Assembly (NCBI GenBank): GCA_004000035.1
Contig: RJAE01000015.1
Location: 1-64,000, forward strand
Direction: 5' to 3'
DNA: 64,000 nt
DNA from: Arthrobacter sulfonylureivorans
GTDB taxonomy: Bacteria > Actinomycetota > Actinomycetes > Actinomycetales > Micrococcaceae
Part shown: piece by piece, positions 18,245-26,739 of the stretch
Position numbering within the stretch: the first letter of the stretch is position 1
How the letters are laid out: each line of letters opens with the position of its first letter
Translations under genes and position numbers: made by a program
The notes under the pieces: generated by a model
Seen by the model: the letters and a program-made list of their open reading frames with translations, nothing else
Database searches by the model: none
What the model was told of the DNA's origin: nothing

Positions 18245-18991
18245 TTGCGCCACGCTGATCACGTGGAACAGCGACCTGATCGCCAGCAGGCTGCCCGCGC
18301 GGCTGGCCCTGAAGCTTCCAATCCGAAGGCACGGGATGCGGCACGCCGCGCCGCAGTGCTGGCGCGCGAGTCGAGCGAGTTCGACCGTGGGCTCAGCTTC
18401 TACGACGTCATTTACGGATTCGCCATCACGCTTCTGGTCACCAACATCGATGCTCCCTCCGCGCAAGCCTGGCAAGACCCGCGCTTGCTGCTCGAATCCG
18501 GCGTCGTCCACCAACTCGCCGGCTTCGCCCTGAGCTTCGCGGTGATCGCCGTGTTCTGGCGTATCAACCTCCGGTTGATCCAACGGCTCTCCGCACTCGA
18601 TTCGGCGACGACGACGGCTAACCTCCTGGCTGCTGCGTTCGTCATCCTGATTCCGTTCACCACGCAGGGAGTGAGTGACCCGGAGACGTCGTCGTTTGAA
18701 CTGACGACTGTGCTGTACGCCGCGAACATCATTTTGGCGTCCTTGGCCCAGCTGCTGATGTATGAGATTGCCCGTCGGCACGGTCTCGAGATCGACCCGA
18801 TGACGACTCGGCACCACGCAGCGTTCGTACTTGATTTCCTCGTTCCGCCCTTGGTTTTCGCGGTGTCAATACCCATCGCTTTGGCAGCCGGCGGCACGGC
18901 GGGAAAGATCACTTGGGCCTCGCTCATTGTGCTGGGACCTGTCTCGGGCCTCCTCGCCACCCGAGTCCAGCAATCAACAACAGGCCGCTAA
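18245..18991 (+). CDS. TMEM175-family (DUF1211) membrane protein, second copy
   Basis: Up to 248 residues. After a polar, Ala/Arg-rich N terminus the FYDVIYGFAITLLVTNI segment corresponds to the first TMEM175 helix (FSD motif changed to FYD), followed by about five more hydrophobic helices. It should be a membrane protein of the K+ leak-channel family, but the motif change makes selectivity uncertain. The start is unclear: TTG 18245 and GTG 18263 both lack a good ribosome site, and the conserved part begins near residue 45. It is divergent from the AraC-VOC unit. Confidence 0.65.
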   Translation: MRHADHVEQRPDRQQAARAAGPEASNPKARDAARRAAVLARESSEFDRGLSFYDVIYGFAITLLVTNIDAPSAQAWQDPRLLLESGVVHQLAGFALSFAVIAVFWRINLRLIQRLSALDSATTTANLLAAAFVILIPFTTQGVSDPETSSFELTTVLYAANIILASLAQLLMYEIARRHGLEIDPMTTRHHAAFVLDFLVPPLVFAVSIPIALAAGGTAGKITWASLIVLGPVSGLLATRVQQSTTGR

Positions 18992-19177
18992 TCTGGCGCG
19001 GCCGGGGAAATTACCGGGCCTGAGGCCAAGATTGGGCCGCCGGCTCTGGGCTATTCCCGGAACCACAGCTAGCCTCTCCGTTACCGGCAGCTCGCGCGAG
19101 CTGCCGGTCCCGTTGTTCGTTGCCGTCCCATCCGGCTGCGATCGGGGATGAATCGCTCAACCTTTGGAGGACATGCA

Positions 19178-20371
19178 GTGAAGCACCAGCCCAAGAGCAG
19201 CACCAAGCAACTACCGGCCAAACCCAAGCGCTACCGCAGTCTGGCAGCGGCGGCCCTCGCCGTCGTCATTCCCTTCAGCGCCGCCACGCCGGTTCTTGCC
19301 GATGCCAACTTCCCCTCCACCGAGGGCAACACCAATATCTCCAGCATCCTGACCTACGACGACGTAGTGAAGGAGCTGCGGAAACTGGAGAAGACCAGCC
19401 GCTTTGGCGTTGACGCCTTCACGCTCGAAGAAGCGGGCACGCAGGTCAACAAGTCGGAACAGGGCCGCGATCTCTGGGTGGCCACGGTCGGCAACGGCGC
19501 CGAACACGTGTGGATCCAGGGACGCATCCATGGCAACGAGCCCTACGGCACCGATTCAATCCTCACGCTGCTGAAGGATCTAGGCACCAACGGTTCGTCG
19601 GACTACCAACTGCTGCGCGACAAGTTCACCTTCCACTTCATCCCGATGTACAACCCGGACGGCGCGGAGGCGAACATCCGCCACACCATCCTGTGGGACC
19701 AGGCCAACGGCCTGCCGGAGTTCGGCGCCAACGGACGTGAGCAGCGGATCGACCTGAACCGGGACTGGACACCCAACGGATTCGTGGCGAACGAATCGCT
19801 GGCCTTCTACGAATACTGGACCGATGTGAAACCGGCCTACGGCATCGACATCCACCACCAGGGGCTGAAGAAGGAATGGGGCACCGGTGACGATGTCACG
19901 CTGTCGCTGGGGATCTCGCTGGCTCCCGGCGGTCCGACCCTGCCGGGGATCAAGGACGGCGCCTACGACGAGTTGACCCGCCAGATGCACGTTTACGTGT
20001 ACGACGAGTTGTCCAAGTACGGCTCCATCAACATGGACCGCTACCAGGTGGGCAACGGCCAGGAGATCGACATCAAGGGCGGCGTGGTCTCGGCGATGAT
20101 GCTGGGCCTGGACTACCAGGGGATGAATCCGGAGGGGCACTCGAACCCGGTGGTCTTCTTCGAAACCTCCGGCAACACCTCGGACGGCAGCCTTGGCCAG
20201 AAGGCCCGCGGCAAGAGCATCAAGCAGAACCTGCTCGCCATGAAGGAACTGCTGCTGGGCCTGGCTACCGGCGAAGTCCAGCAGGAAGACGCCGACCGCT
20301 GGGAAGAGATCCCGCACCAGCCGGTCACCGGCTACAACACCGACTACGCGGGAACCATCCCGGTCCCGTAG
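19178..20371 (+). CDS. Secreted M14-family zinc carboxypeptidase-like protein
   Basis: The 397-residue protein has a basic N terminus, a hydrophobic segment and a VLADA cleavage region, so it should be exported. The M14 zinc motif is HGNEPYG (His and Glu) near residue 115, the third ligand is likely the His pair in GIDIHHQGL near 220, and VVFFETSG near 325 supplies the catalytic Glu. Family members trim peptides or peptidoglycan stems. The GTG at 19178 is preferred because GGAGG lies seven bases before it. The gap 18992-19177 shows no gene. Substrate unknown. Confidence 0.85.
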   Translation: MKHQPKSSTKQLPAKPKRYRSLAAAALAVVIPFSAATPVLADANFPSTEGNTNISSILTYDDVVKELRKLEKTSRFGVDAFTLEEAGTQVNKSEQGRDLWVATVGNGAEHVWIQGRIHGNEPYGTDSILTLLKDLGTNGSSDYQLLRDKFTFHFIPMYNPDGAEANIRHTILWDQANGLPEFGANGREQRIDLNRDWTPNGFVANESLAFYEYWTDVKPAYGIDIHHQGLKKEWGTGDDVTLSLGISLAPGGPTLPGIKDGAYDELTRQMHVYVYDELSKYGSINMDRYQVGNGQEIDIKGGVVSAMMLGLDYQGMNPEGHSNPVVFFETSGNTSDGSLGQKARGKSIKQNLLAMKELLLGLATGEVQQEDADRWEEIPHQPVTGYNTDYAGTIPVP

Positions 20372-20382
20372 CCAGGTGCACC

Positions 20383-20424
20383 GACAGCAGCGCCCCTGCC
20401 CGGCCGGGCAGGGGCGCTGCTGTC
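20383..20424. terminator. Strong hairpin terminator between convergent genes
   Basis: Perfect 18-base GC-rich arms at 20383-20400 and 20407-20424 around a six-base loop, 11 bases after the peptidase stop and 18 before the RNase J stop; likely serves both. Confidence 0.85.
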
Positions 20425-20441
20425 TGTGAGCTGAAGGGCTG

Positions 20442-22115
20442 CTACGCCTCGACGATGATGACCGTGACCACCGGCTTGCGGCGGAGGGCCCGGTCGGACC
20501 AGCGGATCAGGGCCTGGGCGATCGCCTTTTCGGCGTCCGGACCGGTCTTGTCCCCGCGGAGTTGCATCAGGGTCTTCTCCACGATGCCGGTGGCCTTTTC
20601 CAGCTCCTCCACGGCCGGGGCGAAGCCCACCGGGAAGAATTCCGGTTCTTCCTCCAGCCGGCCCGTGTCCGGGTTGACGATCAGCAGCGCGGTGACGGCG
20701 CCGTCCTCGGCCAGCCGGAGCCGGTCCTGCAGCGAGGCCTCGGTGGCCGCGCCAGGCACCATGTTCTCCACGTAGACGTAGTCGGCGGCGATCTGGCCAA
20801 CAACCCGTGCTACGCCGTCCTTGAGGTCCACCACCATGCCGTCCTCGCCGATCAGCGCGCGCTTGGGCTCGACGCCGGTGCGGACCGCCAGCTCGGCGTT
20901 CGCCTTCAGGTGCCGGTGCTCGCCATGGACGGGCAGCACGTTCTTCGGGCGGACCAGGTTGTAGCAGTAGACCAGCTCGCCGGCCGAGGCGTGGCCGGAG
21001 ACATGGACCTTCGCGTTGCCCTTGTGAACCACGTTGGCGCCGCGCTTGGTCAGGTCGTTGATCAGCCGGTAGATGGAGGATTCGTTGCCCGGCACCAGCG
21101 AGGACGCCAGCAGCACGGTGTCGCCCTCGGTCAGGTCAATCATGTGGTCGCCGCCGGCCATGCGGGCCAGCGCCGCCATCGGCTCGCCTTGCGAGCCGGT
21201 GCAGATCAGCACGGCCTTGGTGGGCGCCAGCTTCTCCAGCTCCTTGAAGTCCACCAGCACACCGCGCGGGATGTTCAGGTAGCCGAGCTCGCGCGCCGTC
21301 GTCATGTTGCGCACCATGGACCGGCCCACGAAAGCGACCTTGCGACCGTACTTGTGTGCCACGTCGATGACCTGCTGGATGCGGTGCACGTGGCTGGCGA
21401 AACTGGAGACGATCACGCGGCGCGGGGCGGTGCGCATGACCGTATCGATTGCCGGCACCAGATCGGCCTCGGCAGCGAGGAAACCGGGAACCTCGGCGTT
21501 GGTGGAATCCGGCAGGAACAGGTCCACGCCCTCGTCGCCCAGCCGCGCGAACCCGGCCAGGTCGGTGATCCGGCGGTCCAGCGGGAACTGATCCATCTTG
21601 AAGTCGCCGGTGGCCAGCACCAGGCCGGCGCCGGTGCGGATGGCAACGGCCAGTCCGTCCGGGATGGAGTGGTTGACAGCCAGGAACTCCAGGTCGAACG
21701 GGCCGAACTTCTTCCGGTCGCCCTCCTTGACCTGCACCATTTTGGCGTTGAGGCGGTGTTCCTGCAGCTTGGTCTTCACGAACGCCAGCGTCAGCTTCGC
21801 GGAGATCACGGGGATGTCCGGCCGTTCCTTCAGCAGGTAGGGCACTCCGCCAATGTGGTCCTCGTGCCCGTGGGTCAGAACAATGCCGACCACGTCGTTG
21901 ATACGGCTGCGGATGTAGGAGAAGTCGGGCAGGATCAGGTCCACACCCGGGTGGTGCTCTTCCGGGAACAACACGCCGCAGTCCAGAATCAGCAGTTTGC
22001 CGCCGAACTCGAACACCGTCATGTTCCGGCCGATCTCGCCCAGTCCGCCCAGCGGAACAATGCGCAAGGCGCCCTTGGCAAGTTTGGGAGGAGTCTGCAG
22101 GGTCTTGGCGTTCAT
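20442..22115 (-). CDS. rnj: Ribonuclease J
   Basis: The 557-residue protein has the beta-CASP metallo-beta-lactamase layout: GGLGEIGRNM at the start, the zinc motif HGHEDHIGG near residue 80, GDFK near 170, SSFASHVHRIQ in the beta-CASP part, and HVSGHASAGEL near 375. RNase J degrades and processes RNA with endonuclease and 5'-3' exonuclease activity in the cytoplasm. It is the clearest housekeeping gene here. The ATG at 22115 matches the family N terminus, in which the PLGGLGEIG motif lies about 25 residues in. The 22116-22327 gap before the SDR terminator holds no gene. Confidence 0.95.
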   Translation of the reverse strand: MNAKTLQTPPKLAKGALRIVPLGGLGEIGRNMTVFEFGGKLLILDCGVLFPEEHHPGVDLILPDFSYIRSRINDVVGIVLTHGHEDHIGGVPYLLKERPDIPVISAKLTLAFVKTKLQEHRLNAKMVQVKEGDRKKFGPFDLEFLAVNHSIPDGLAVAIRTGAGLVLATGDFKMDQFPLDRRITDLAGFARLGDEGVDLFLPDSTNAEVPGFLAAEADLVPAIDTVMRTAPRRVIVSSFASHVHRIQQVIDVAHKYGRKVAFVGRSMVRNMTTARELGYLNIPRGVLVDFKELEKLAPTKAVLICTGSQGEPMAALARMAGGDHMIDLTEGDTVLLASSLVPGNESSIYRLINDLTKRGANVVHKGNAKVHVSGHASAGELVYCYNLVRPKNVLPVHGEHRHLKANAELAVRTGVEPKRALIGEDGMVVDLKDGVARVVGQIAADYVYVENMVPGAATEASLQDRLRLAEDGAVTALLIVNPDTGRLEEEPEFFPVGFAPAVEELEKATGIVEKTLMQLRGDKTGPDAEKAIAQALIRWSDRALRRKPVVTVIIVEA

Positions 22116-22327
22116 ATGTTCCGATCTCTGTGGTGCTATTTATTTGCGGGCTACGACGCCCTACGCCGGAGTTGCCGGCACTGAAGTCTTAGTTGGCCGA
22201 CACACCCAAGGCGCTTCGACGGCGTTCCGCGCAACACTGCGGACGGAAAGCATACTTGCCCTGACTTTACCATCGTGAGCGGGATGGCATCGCCGGAATC
22301 TGTCGGGCGTCTCCTTCACGAAAGGGC

Positions 22328-22364
22328 AAAGGCGGGCACGCGCGCTGTGCACGTGCCCGCCTTT
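22328..22364. terminator. Hairpin terminator for the MFS-SDR-SDR operon
   Basis: Perfect 13-base arms at 22328-22340 and 22352-22364 starting with AAA and ending with TTT, 13 bases after the last SDR gene's stop on the minus strand. Confidence 0.75.
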
Positions 22365-22376
22365 GGTGGGCCGGTT

Positions 22377-23129
22377 TCAGGGCATGACGTCGCCGCTGTT
22401 GGGGCCAAGCGTCTGACCCATGTAGAGATCGCCGCCAGGCGACGAGGCGAGGAGCAGGGCCGTGGGTGCTACTTCTTCTGCGGTGCCGAAGCGTCCAAGC
22501 GGTAGCTCTGCTTGCTTTTCGGCCCGCCATTCATCGCTGAGATCGCCCAGCAGCGGAGTGACAATCGGACCCGGCGCGATCGCGTTGACCAGGACGTTGT
22601 GCTCCGCGAGCTCCCGTGCCATCGACTTGGTCATGCCGATCACCCCGGCCTTGGCCGCAGCGTAATGTGCCAGGCCGGTGCCACCCTTCAGCCCGATCTG
22701 GGATGCGATGTTGATGATCCGGCCCCAGCCCTGCTGGATCATGTACGGCGCCACCCAGCGGCTGCAGAGGAACACGCTGCGCAAATCGACGGCGATCATC
22801 TTGTCGAAATCGGCCGGAGTCAGCTCGGTGAAGGGGATCTCCGTCAAGATGCCCGCACTGTTCACCAGGATGTCGATCCGTCCCAGATCGGACACGACGG
22901 TCTCGGCCAACGACTTGGTCGATTCCGCGTCGGTCACGTCCACGGCGTAGGCCGCGTGTTCTTGTGCGCCCGCCGCCAAAGAGGCCGCAACATCCTTCGC
23001 CGCCTGCTCGTTGAGATCCGCGACGACGACGGTTGCGCCCTCGCGAGCATAGAGTTCCGCGATGGCCCGGCCGATGCCGCTGGCACCGCCGGTGACCACG
23101 GCGACCTTTCCTTCAAGTTGCCCTGCCAT
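22377..23129 (-). CDS. Short-chain dehydrogenase/reductase, last gene of the LacI-controlled operon
   Basis: The 250-residue classical SDR has the NAD-binding TGGASGIG motif near residue 14, NSAGI near 90 and the catalytic YAAAKAG (Y-x-x-x-K) near 156. It oxidises or reduces a hydroxyl or keto group with NAD(P). AAAAGGAG precedes the ATG at 23129. It lies 48 bases after a second SDR gene and the MFS transporter; together they probably serve uptake and oxidation of one compound. Substrate unknown. Confidence 0.85.
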   Translation of the reverse strand: MAGQLEGKVAVVTGGASGIGRAIAELYAREGATVVVADLNEQAAKDVAASLAAGAQEHAAYAVDVTDAESTKSLAETVVSDLGRIDILVNSAGILTEIPFTELTPADFDKMIAVDLRSVFLCSRWVAPYMIQQGWGRIINIASQIGLKGGTGLAHYAAAKAGVIGMTKSMARELAEHNVLVNAIAPGPIVTPLLGDLSDEWRAEKQAELPLGRFGTAEEVAPTALLLASSPGGDLYMGQTLGPNSGDVMP

Positions 23130-23177
23130 GATTCTCCTTTTGAAAAGTGTTCCTCGACCCGTTCTACCGTCGATGGG

Positions 23178-23969
23178 TCAGCTCGGCCAACGCACTGTCA
23201 GGCCGCCGTCAACAATGAGTTGCTGGCCGGTAACGTAGGCCGCGTCGTCGCTGGTGAGGAACCGGATGGTGCGGGCGAGTTCGTCCACTGTTCCGACCCG
23301 GCCGTGTGGAATGAACGAGCCGGCGGCTTTCAGGCCCTCCGGCCCCAGCGAGTTCTGTGCGTCCAGCGACTGCGGGCTCTCGATCAGGCCGGGAATCACG
23401 GTGTTGACCCGGATTCCGCGCGGCGCCAGTTCGGTGGCCAGCGAGCGGCACAGTCCCAAGAGTCCGCTCTTCGAGGCGGCGTAATGAGCGTGATCGTCCC
23501 ACCCGTAGACGCCTCCGGCGATGGACGAGACGGCAACCATGGACCCGCCGCCCTCGCCCATCAGCCGCGCACAGGAGCGGAACAGCCGCAGCACTCCGGT
23601 GAGGTCCACGGAAAGCATGTCATTCCAGGCTTCATCGGTCATCTCGTCCAGCGGCGCCCGGCGCAGGATGCCCGCGCTGGCCACTGCAATGTCCACGGAG
23701 CCGAATTGCTGGACCGCTGCTGCGGCCAGCCGGTCCACCTGGACGGAGTCACGGACGTCCACCGGTACCGGCAGGCACTCGCCGCCGGCTTCGACCACAG
23801 CGTCAACGGTTTCATGCACATCATGAGGGTCGCCGGGAAAGTATCCGGCGACGGTCTTTGCTCCCGCCCGGGCGTACGCCACCGCCAGGGCCCGGCCGAT
23901 TCCGCTGCCTGCACCGGAAATGACGGCGACTTTGCCTTCGAGTCCGTCGTCGCGGGTCAGGTTGCTCAT
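23178..23969 (-). CDS. Short-chain dehydrogenase/reductase, second gene of the LacI-controlled operon
   Basis: The 263-residue SDR carries SGAGSGIG near residue 18 and the catalytic HYAASKSG (Y-x-x-x-K) near 168, with the late QQLIVDGG segment typical of classical SDRs. Its ATG at 23969 overlaps the MFS stop codon as ATGA, so the two genes are translationally coupled. The DVRD segment near residue 72 suggests adenine-ring contact. The two SDRs may catalyse successive or opposite redox steps on an imported alcohol or keto-acid. Confidence 0.85.
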   Translation of the reverse strand: MSNLTRDDGLEGKVAVISGAGSGIGRALAVAYARAGAKTVAGYFPGDPHDVHETVDAVVEAGGECLPVPVDVRDSVQVDRLAAAAVQQFGSVDIAVASAGILRRAPLDEMTDEAWNDMLSVDLTGVLRLFRSCARLMGEGGGSMVAVSSIAGGVYGWDDHAHYAASKSGLLGLCRSLATELAPRGIRVNTVIPGLIESPQSLDAQNSLGPEGLKAAGSFIPHGRVGTVDELARTIRFLTSDDAAYVTGQQLIVDGGLTVRWPS

Positions 23970-25324
23970 GCCAAGGCTCCTTCAGTGGCTGGTTGACGGT
24001 GATCGACCTTGCGGGCAAAGATCATGACGACGCCGGCGAGGGCCAGCGGCAACGAGCCCGCCAGCAGGGCCGCGGACGTCATCGACATTCCTGCCCCCAG
24101 CATGACGGCGATGAGCGCGGATCCGACGATGGCTCCGACGGGGGCCATCACGTGGGCCAGGTTGCTGCCGGTGCCGCGGACCTGGGCCGGGTAGGACTCG
24201 CCCATGTAGAACAGCATCGCGGCAAACGGACCGGTGAGGAAGAACAGGGTCATGGCGTACATGGCGATGACGAATCCGGAGCTGCTGGGGCCCGTCAGCA
24301 TGATGACGCTGGCGATACCGCCCATGAGGAAACCGGCCAGCACGGTGTTGCGGCGGCCGAAGCGGTCACCGACCCAACCGTGGAAGAGGTAGCCGGCAAA
24401 AGCCACCGCATTGGCGAGGATCAGGATGAACAGCGCATTGTCGAAGGAAAGGCCCTTGGCCTCAACAAGCACCGTGGTGCCGAGGACCGAGAACACCTGG
24501 ATGGCCATCCAGCTGAAGAGCCAGGACAGGGACACGCTGATGGTGTGCCAGCGCAACTCCGGCGTGAAGACCCCGCGCACGCCCACCTTGGCGCCATTGC
24601 CTACCTCAAGCTCGTGCTCGGCCGCCAGTTCGGCCGCGCCCGCCAGGTCGCCGGCCTTGCGCCGTCGTTCGACTTCCTTCATGGCGGCAAACGTCGGGGA
24701 TTCGGGCAGCTTGGCCGCGAGCAGGACAACGATCAGGGAGATACCGGCCGCGATGACAAAGCTCCACCGCCACCCGACGATCGGCAGGAACACCGCAGTC
24801 AAGCCGGCAGCCATCAGCGCGCCCACCGGCCAGCCGGCCTGGACCAGGCTGAACATGAATCCGCGGCCCTTGGCCTTCTTGTAGATCTCGTTGAGGTAGA
24901 CGGCGTTGACCACCTCTTCGGAAATCGCAAAGCCGGAGAAACCGCGGATGATGGCCAGCGAAACGGCACCGGCTGCGGCACCCGTGAGGCCGGAACTGAC
25001 GGCGCCGCCGATCACCAGGAGGATGAGGGCGCGCTTACGGCCCATCTTGTCCATGATGGTGCCGACCACCAGCGAGACCAGGAAGACACCGACAGTGGCC
25101 CAGGTGTTGACCGCGGCGGCTTCGGCCGGCGACCAGCCGAAATCTTCAGCGATGACAGGAAGCAGCGTGCCGAACAGCGTGTAGTCGTAGACGGAAGCTA
25201 CCCAGGCGATGAAGCACACCACTGAGACGTAGGCCATCTTCTTGCCGGTGATGACCACATTCCATGGTTCAGTCTTTCCGACCGCAGTCTGGGTGCGGCG
25301 TTCAGCCGATGTCGTTGACTCCAT
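23966..25324 (-). CDS. MFS transporter of the LacI-controlled operon
   Basis: The 452-residue protein has twelve predicted membrane segments and the MFS signature GTIMDKMGRKRALIL between helices 2 and 3, with the matching GDRFGRR motif between helices 8 and 9. It has the sequence style of the aromatic-acid/sugar-acid type carriers. It probably imports the substrate handled by the SDRs. Two operator-like sites (25353-25369, 25430-25446) lie within 125 bases of its ATG, so it is the most tightly regulated gene of the unit. Confidence 0.85.
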   Translation of the reverse strand: MESTTSAERRTQTAVGKTEPWNVVITGKKMAYVSVVCFIAWVASVYDYTLFGTLLPVIAEDFGWSPAEAAAVNTWATVGVFLVSLVVGTIMDKMGRKRALILLVIGGAVSSGLTGAAAGAVSLAIIRGFSGFAISEEVVNAVYLNEIYKKAKGRGFMFSLVQAGWPVGALMAAGLTAVFLPIVGWRWSFVIAAGISLIVVLLAAKLPESPTFAAMKEVERRRKAGDLAGAAELAAEHELEVGNGAKVGVRGVFTPELRWHTISVSLSWLFSWMAIQVFSVLGTTVLVEAKGLSFDNALFILILANAVAFAGYLFHGWVGDRFGRRNTVLAGFLMGGIASVIMLTGPSSSGFVIAMYAMTLFFLTGPFAAMLFYMGESYPAQVRGTGSNLAHVMAPVGAIVGSALIAVMLGAGMSMTSAALLAGSLPLALAGVVMIFARKVDHRQPATEGALA

Positions 25325-25352
25325 GACTGCTCCTTTCGGGAGTGAGGAGGTT

Positions 25353-25369
25353 CACAATCGTTTGTGTAA
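25353..25369. promoter_or_regulatory. LacI-type operator-like site 1
   Basis: CACAATCGTTTGTGTAA, a near-palindrome 29 bases upstream of the MFS ATG. It matches sites at 25430 and 26637, sharing TTTGTGTAA exactly. Confidence 0.6.
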
Positions 25370-25429
25370 GAGCGCCGAGGGGAGGCAGTCCGGAACGACC
25401 AGGAACCTAAGGGAACGGAATTCGCGCTA

Positions 25430-25446
25430 CACAAACCTTTGTGTAA
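25430..25446. promoter_or_regulatory. LacI-type operator-like site 2
   Basis: CACAAACCTTTGTGTAA; the core forms perfect 8-base arms (TACACAAA and TTTGTGTA at 25428-25445) around CC. The spacing from site 1 is 77 bases, about seven helical turns, suitable for looping. It lies between the MFS gene and the 3' end of the regulator gene. Confidence 0.65.
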
Positions 25447-25499
25447 CCGCTGGACATGGACCATACACGGGATTCGTGGCCTTTGTCACGATAGGTGAG

Positions 25500-26531
25500 T
25501 CACATTTTCGACGGGGCGGCGGCGGATGACGCCCTCACGACCAGGTCCGGAGCCAGCCGCACAGACTCGACCTCGTCGCCGCGGAGCAGGGCCACCAGCA
25601 GGTCCAGTCCCCGGCGCCCCATTTCGTGCATGGGGGAACGGACGGTAGTCAGCGGGATCGGAAGCTCGGCGGCCAGCGGAGTGTCGTTGTACCCCACCAC
25701 CGCGACGTCGTCCGGCACGGATATTCCGCGCTCGCGCAGGACACCCATGGCCCCGATCGCGGCAAAGTCGTTGGCGGCGAAAATGGCGTCGGGGCAACCA
25801 CCCGCTTCGATCATCTGCGCCGCCGCCTCGTGTCCGCCCGGCGCGTCGAACCCGCCCTGCACAATCCGGTGCGGCGGTATGTCGATCCCCGCATCCCGGC
25901 AGGCTTGGACAATCCCGGCAGTTCGGTCTATGCCGGTGGACGCGTAGGGCTGCCCCGCCAGGATGCCGATATCCCTGCGCCCGCTGGCGAGCAAGTGTTC
26001 TGCCACCAACCGGCCCCCCATGACGTCGTCGCACGTTGCAGAGACATGATTGCCGGCCCTGCGGGAGACCAGGACAAACTTGACGCCGCGCTCCGCCAAC
26101 TCGTCAAGGAACGGCTCGCCGGTATGGGCGTCGCCGAAGATCAGTCCGTCCACACGGCGGGACAGCATGATCTCCGTGCGGGCAATTTGGTTGGCCGGAA
26201 CATCCAGCGAGTTCGTGACGAACGTGGAGATTCCCTGCTCGGTAGCCGCCTCCTCGATGCCCTCATAGATCGTGGCCAGGACATAGTCCTGAAGCCGTGG
26301 CACCAAGACCCCGACAAGTCCGGAACGTCGGGTTCGAAGGCTCGCAGCCTGCGGATTGCGCTGGTACCCACGTTCCGCAACCACCGCTCGGATGCGCTCG
26401 ATCACCTCGCCGGATGCCCAGCGCCGCGCCTCTGTATCCGAGGCGTTGATGACCCGGGAAACGGTGGAGACATTGACGCCAATCTCGTCGGCGATCATGC
26501 GCAACGTGACAGGCCTAGAGCGACTTTCCAT
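25500..26531 (-). CDS. LacI-family transcriptional regulator
   Basis: The 343-residue protein has the LacI headpiece at its N terminus (VTLRMIADEIGVNVSTVSRVIN, residues about 8-30) and a periplasmic-binding-protein-like ligand domain after it, with NDFAAIGAMGVLRERG near 265 as the conserved late block. It should bind palindromic operators as a dimer or tetramer and release on a small-molecule inducer. The ATG at 26531 follows GGAGGAG closely and puts the headpiece at the terminus; the longer frame from 26594 is less likely. Operator-like sites occur on both sides, so it probably controls itself and both flanking operons. Confidence 0.9.
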   Translation of the reverse strand: MESRSRPVTLRMIADEIGVNVSTVSRVINASDTEARRWASGEVIERIRAVVAERGYQRNPQAASLRTRRSGLVGVLVPRLQDYVLATIYEGIEEAATEQGISTFVTNSLDVPANQIARTEIMLSRRVDGLIFGDAHTGEPFLDELAERGVKFVLVSRRAGNHVSATCDDVMGGRLVAEHLLASGRRDIGILAGQPYASTGIDRTAGIVQACRDAGIDIPPHRIVQGGFDAPGGHEAAAQMIEAGGCPDAIFAANDFAAIGAMGVLRERGISVPDDVAVVGYNDTPLAAELPIPLTTVRSPMHEMGRRGLDLLVALLRGDEVESVRLAPDLVVRASSAAAPSKM

Positions 26532-26632
26532 GATCTCCTCCACTGGGGGCAGGTCTCCCCTTGCCCATGCCGCAGTGAGCTCCGCAACAATCAATCAGCA
26601 TATTGGATTGGACCCTAGGTGACGCAGCGCAC

Positions 26633-26661
26633 TTGCGGCAAACGTTTGTGTAAAGCATACT
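26633..26661 (+). promoter_or_regulatory. Promoter of the asparaginase operon
   Basis: TTGCGG at 26633-26638 and CATACT at 26656-26661 are separated by exactly 17 bases, and the spacer is filled by the operator-like site at 26637-26653. This is a textbook arrangement for repression. Confidence 0.55.
26637..26653. promoter_or_regulatory. LacI-type operator-like site 3
   Basis: GGCAAACGTTTGTGTAA with a perfect CAAACGTTTG core, in the divergent region between the LacI gene and the asparaginase gene. It shares TTTGTGTAA with sites 1 and 2. Confidence 0.65.
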
Positions 26662-26739
26662 GGCGTCTACTTCCGTTCCGCCGTGCAGGTGTGAACGCAA
26701 CAGCTTCGGCTGCGATCCAGCCAGAAAGGTGCACCCACC

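Noticed and set aside
20562-22184. 540-codon frame antisense to RNase J
   Set aside because: RNase J is unmistakable on the other strand; the antisense product is low-complexity.
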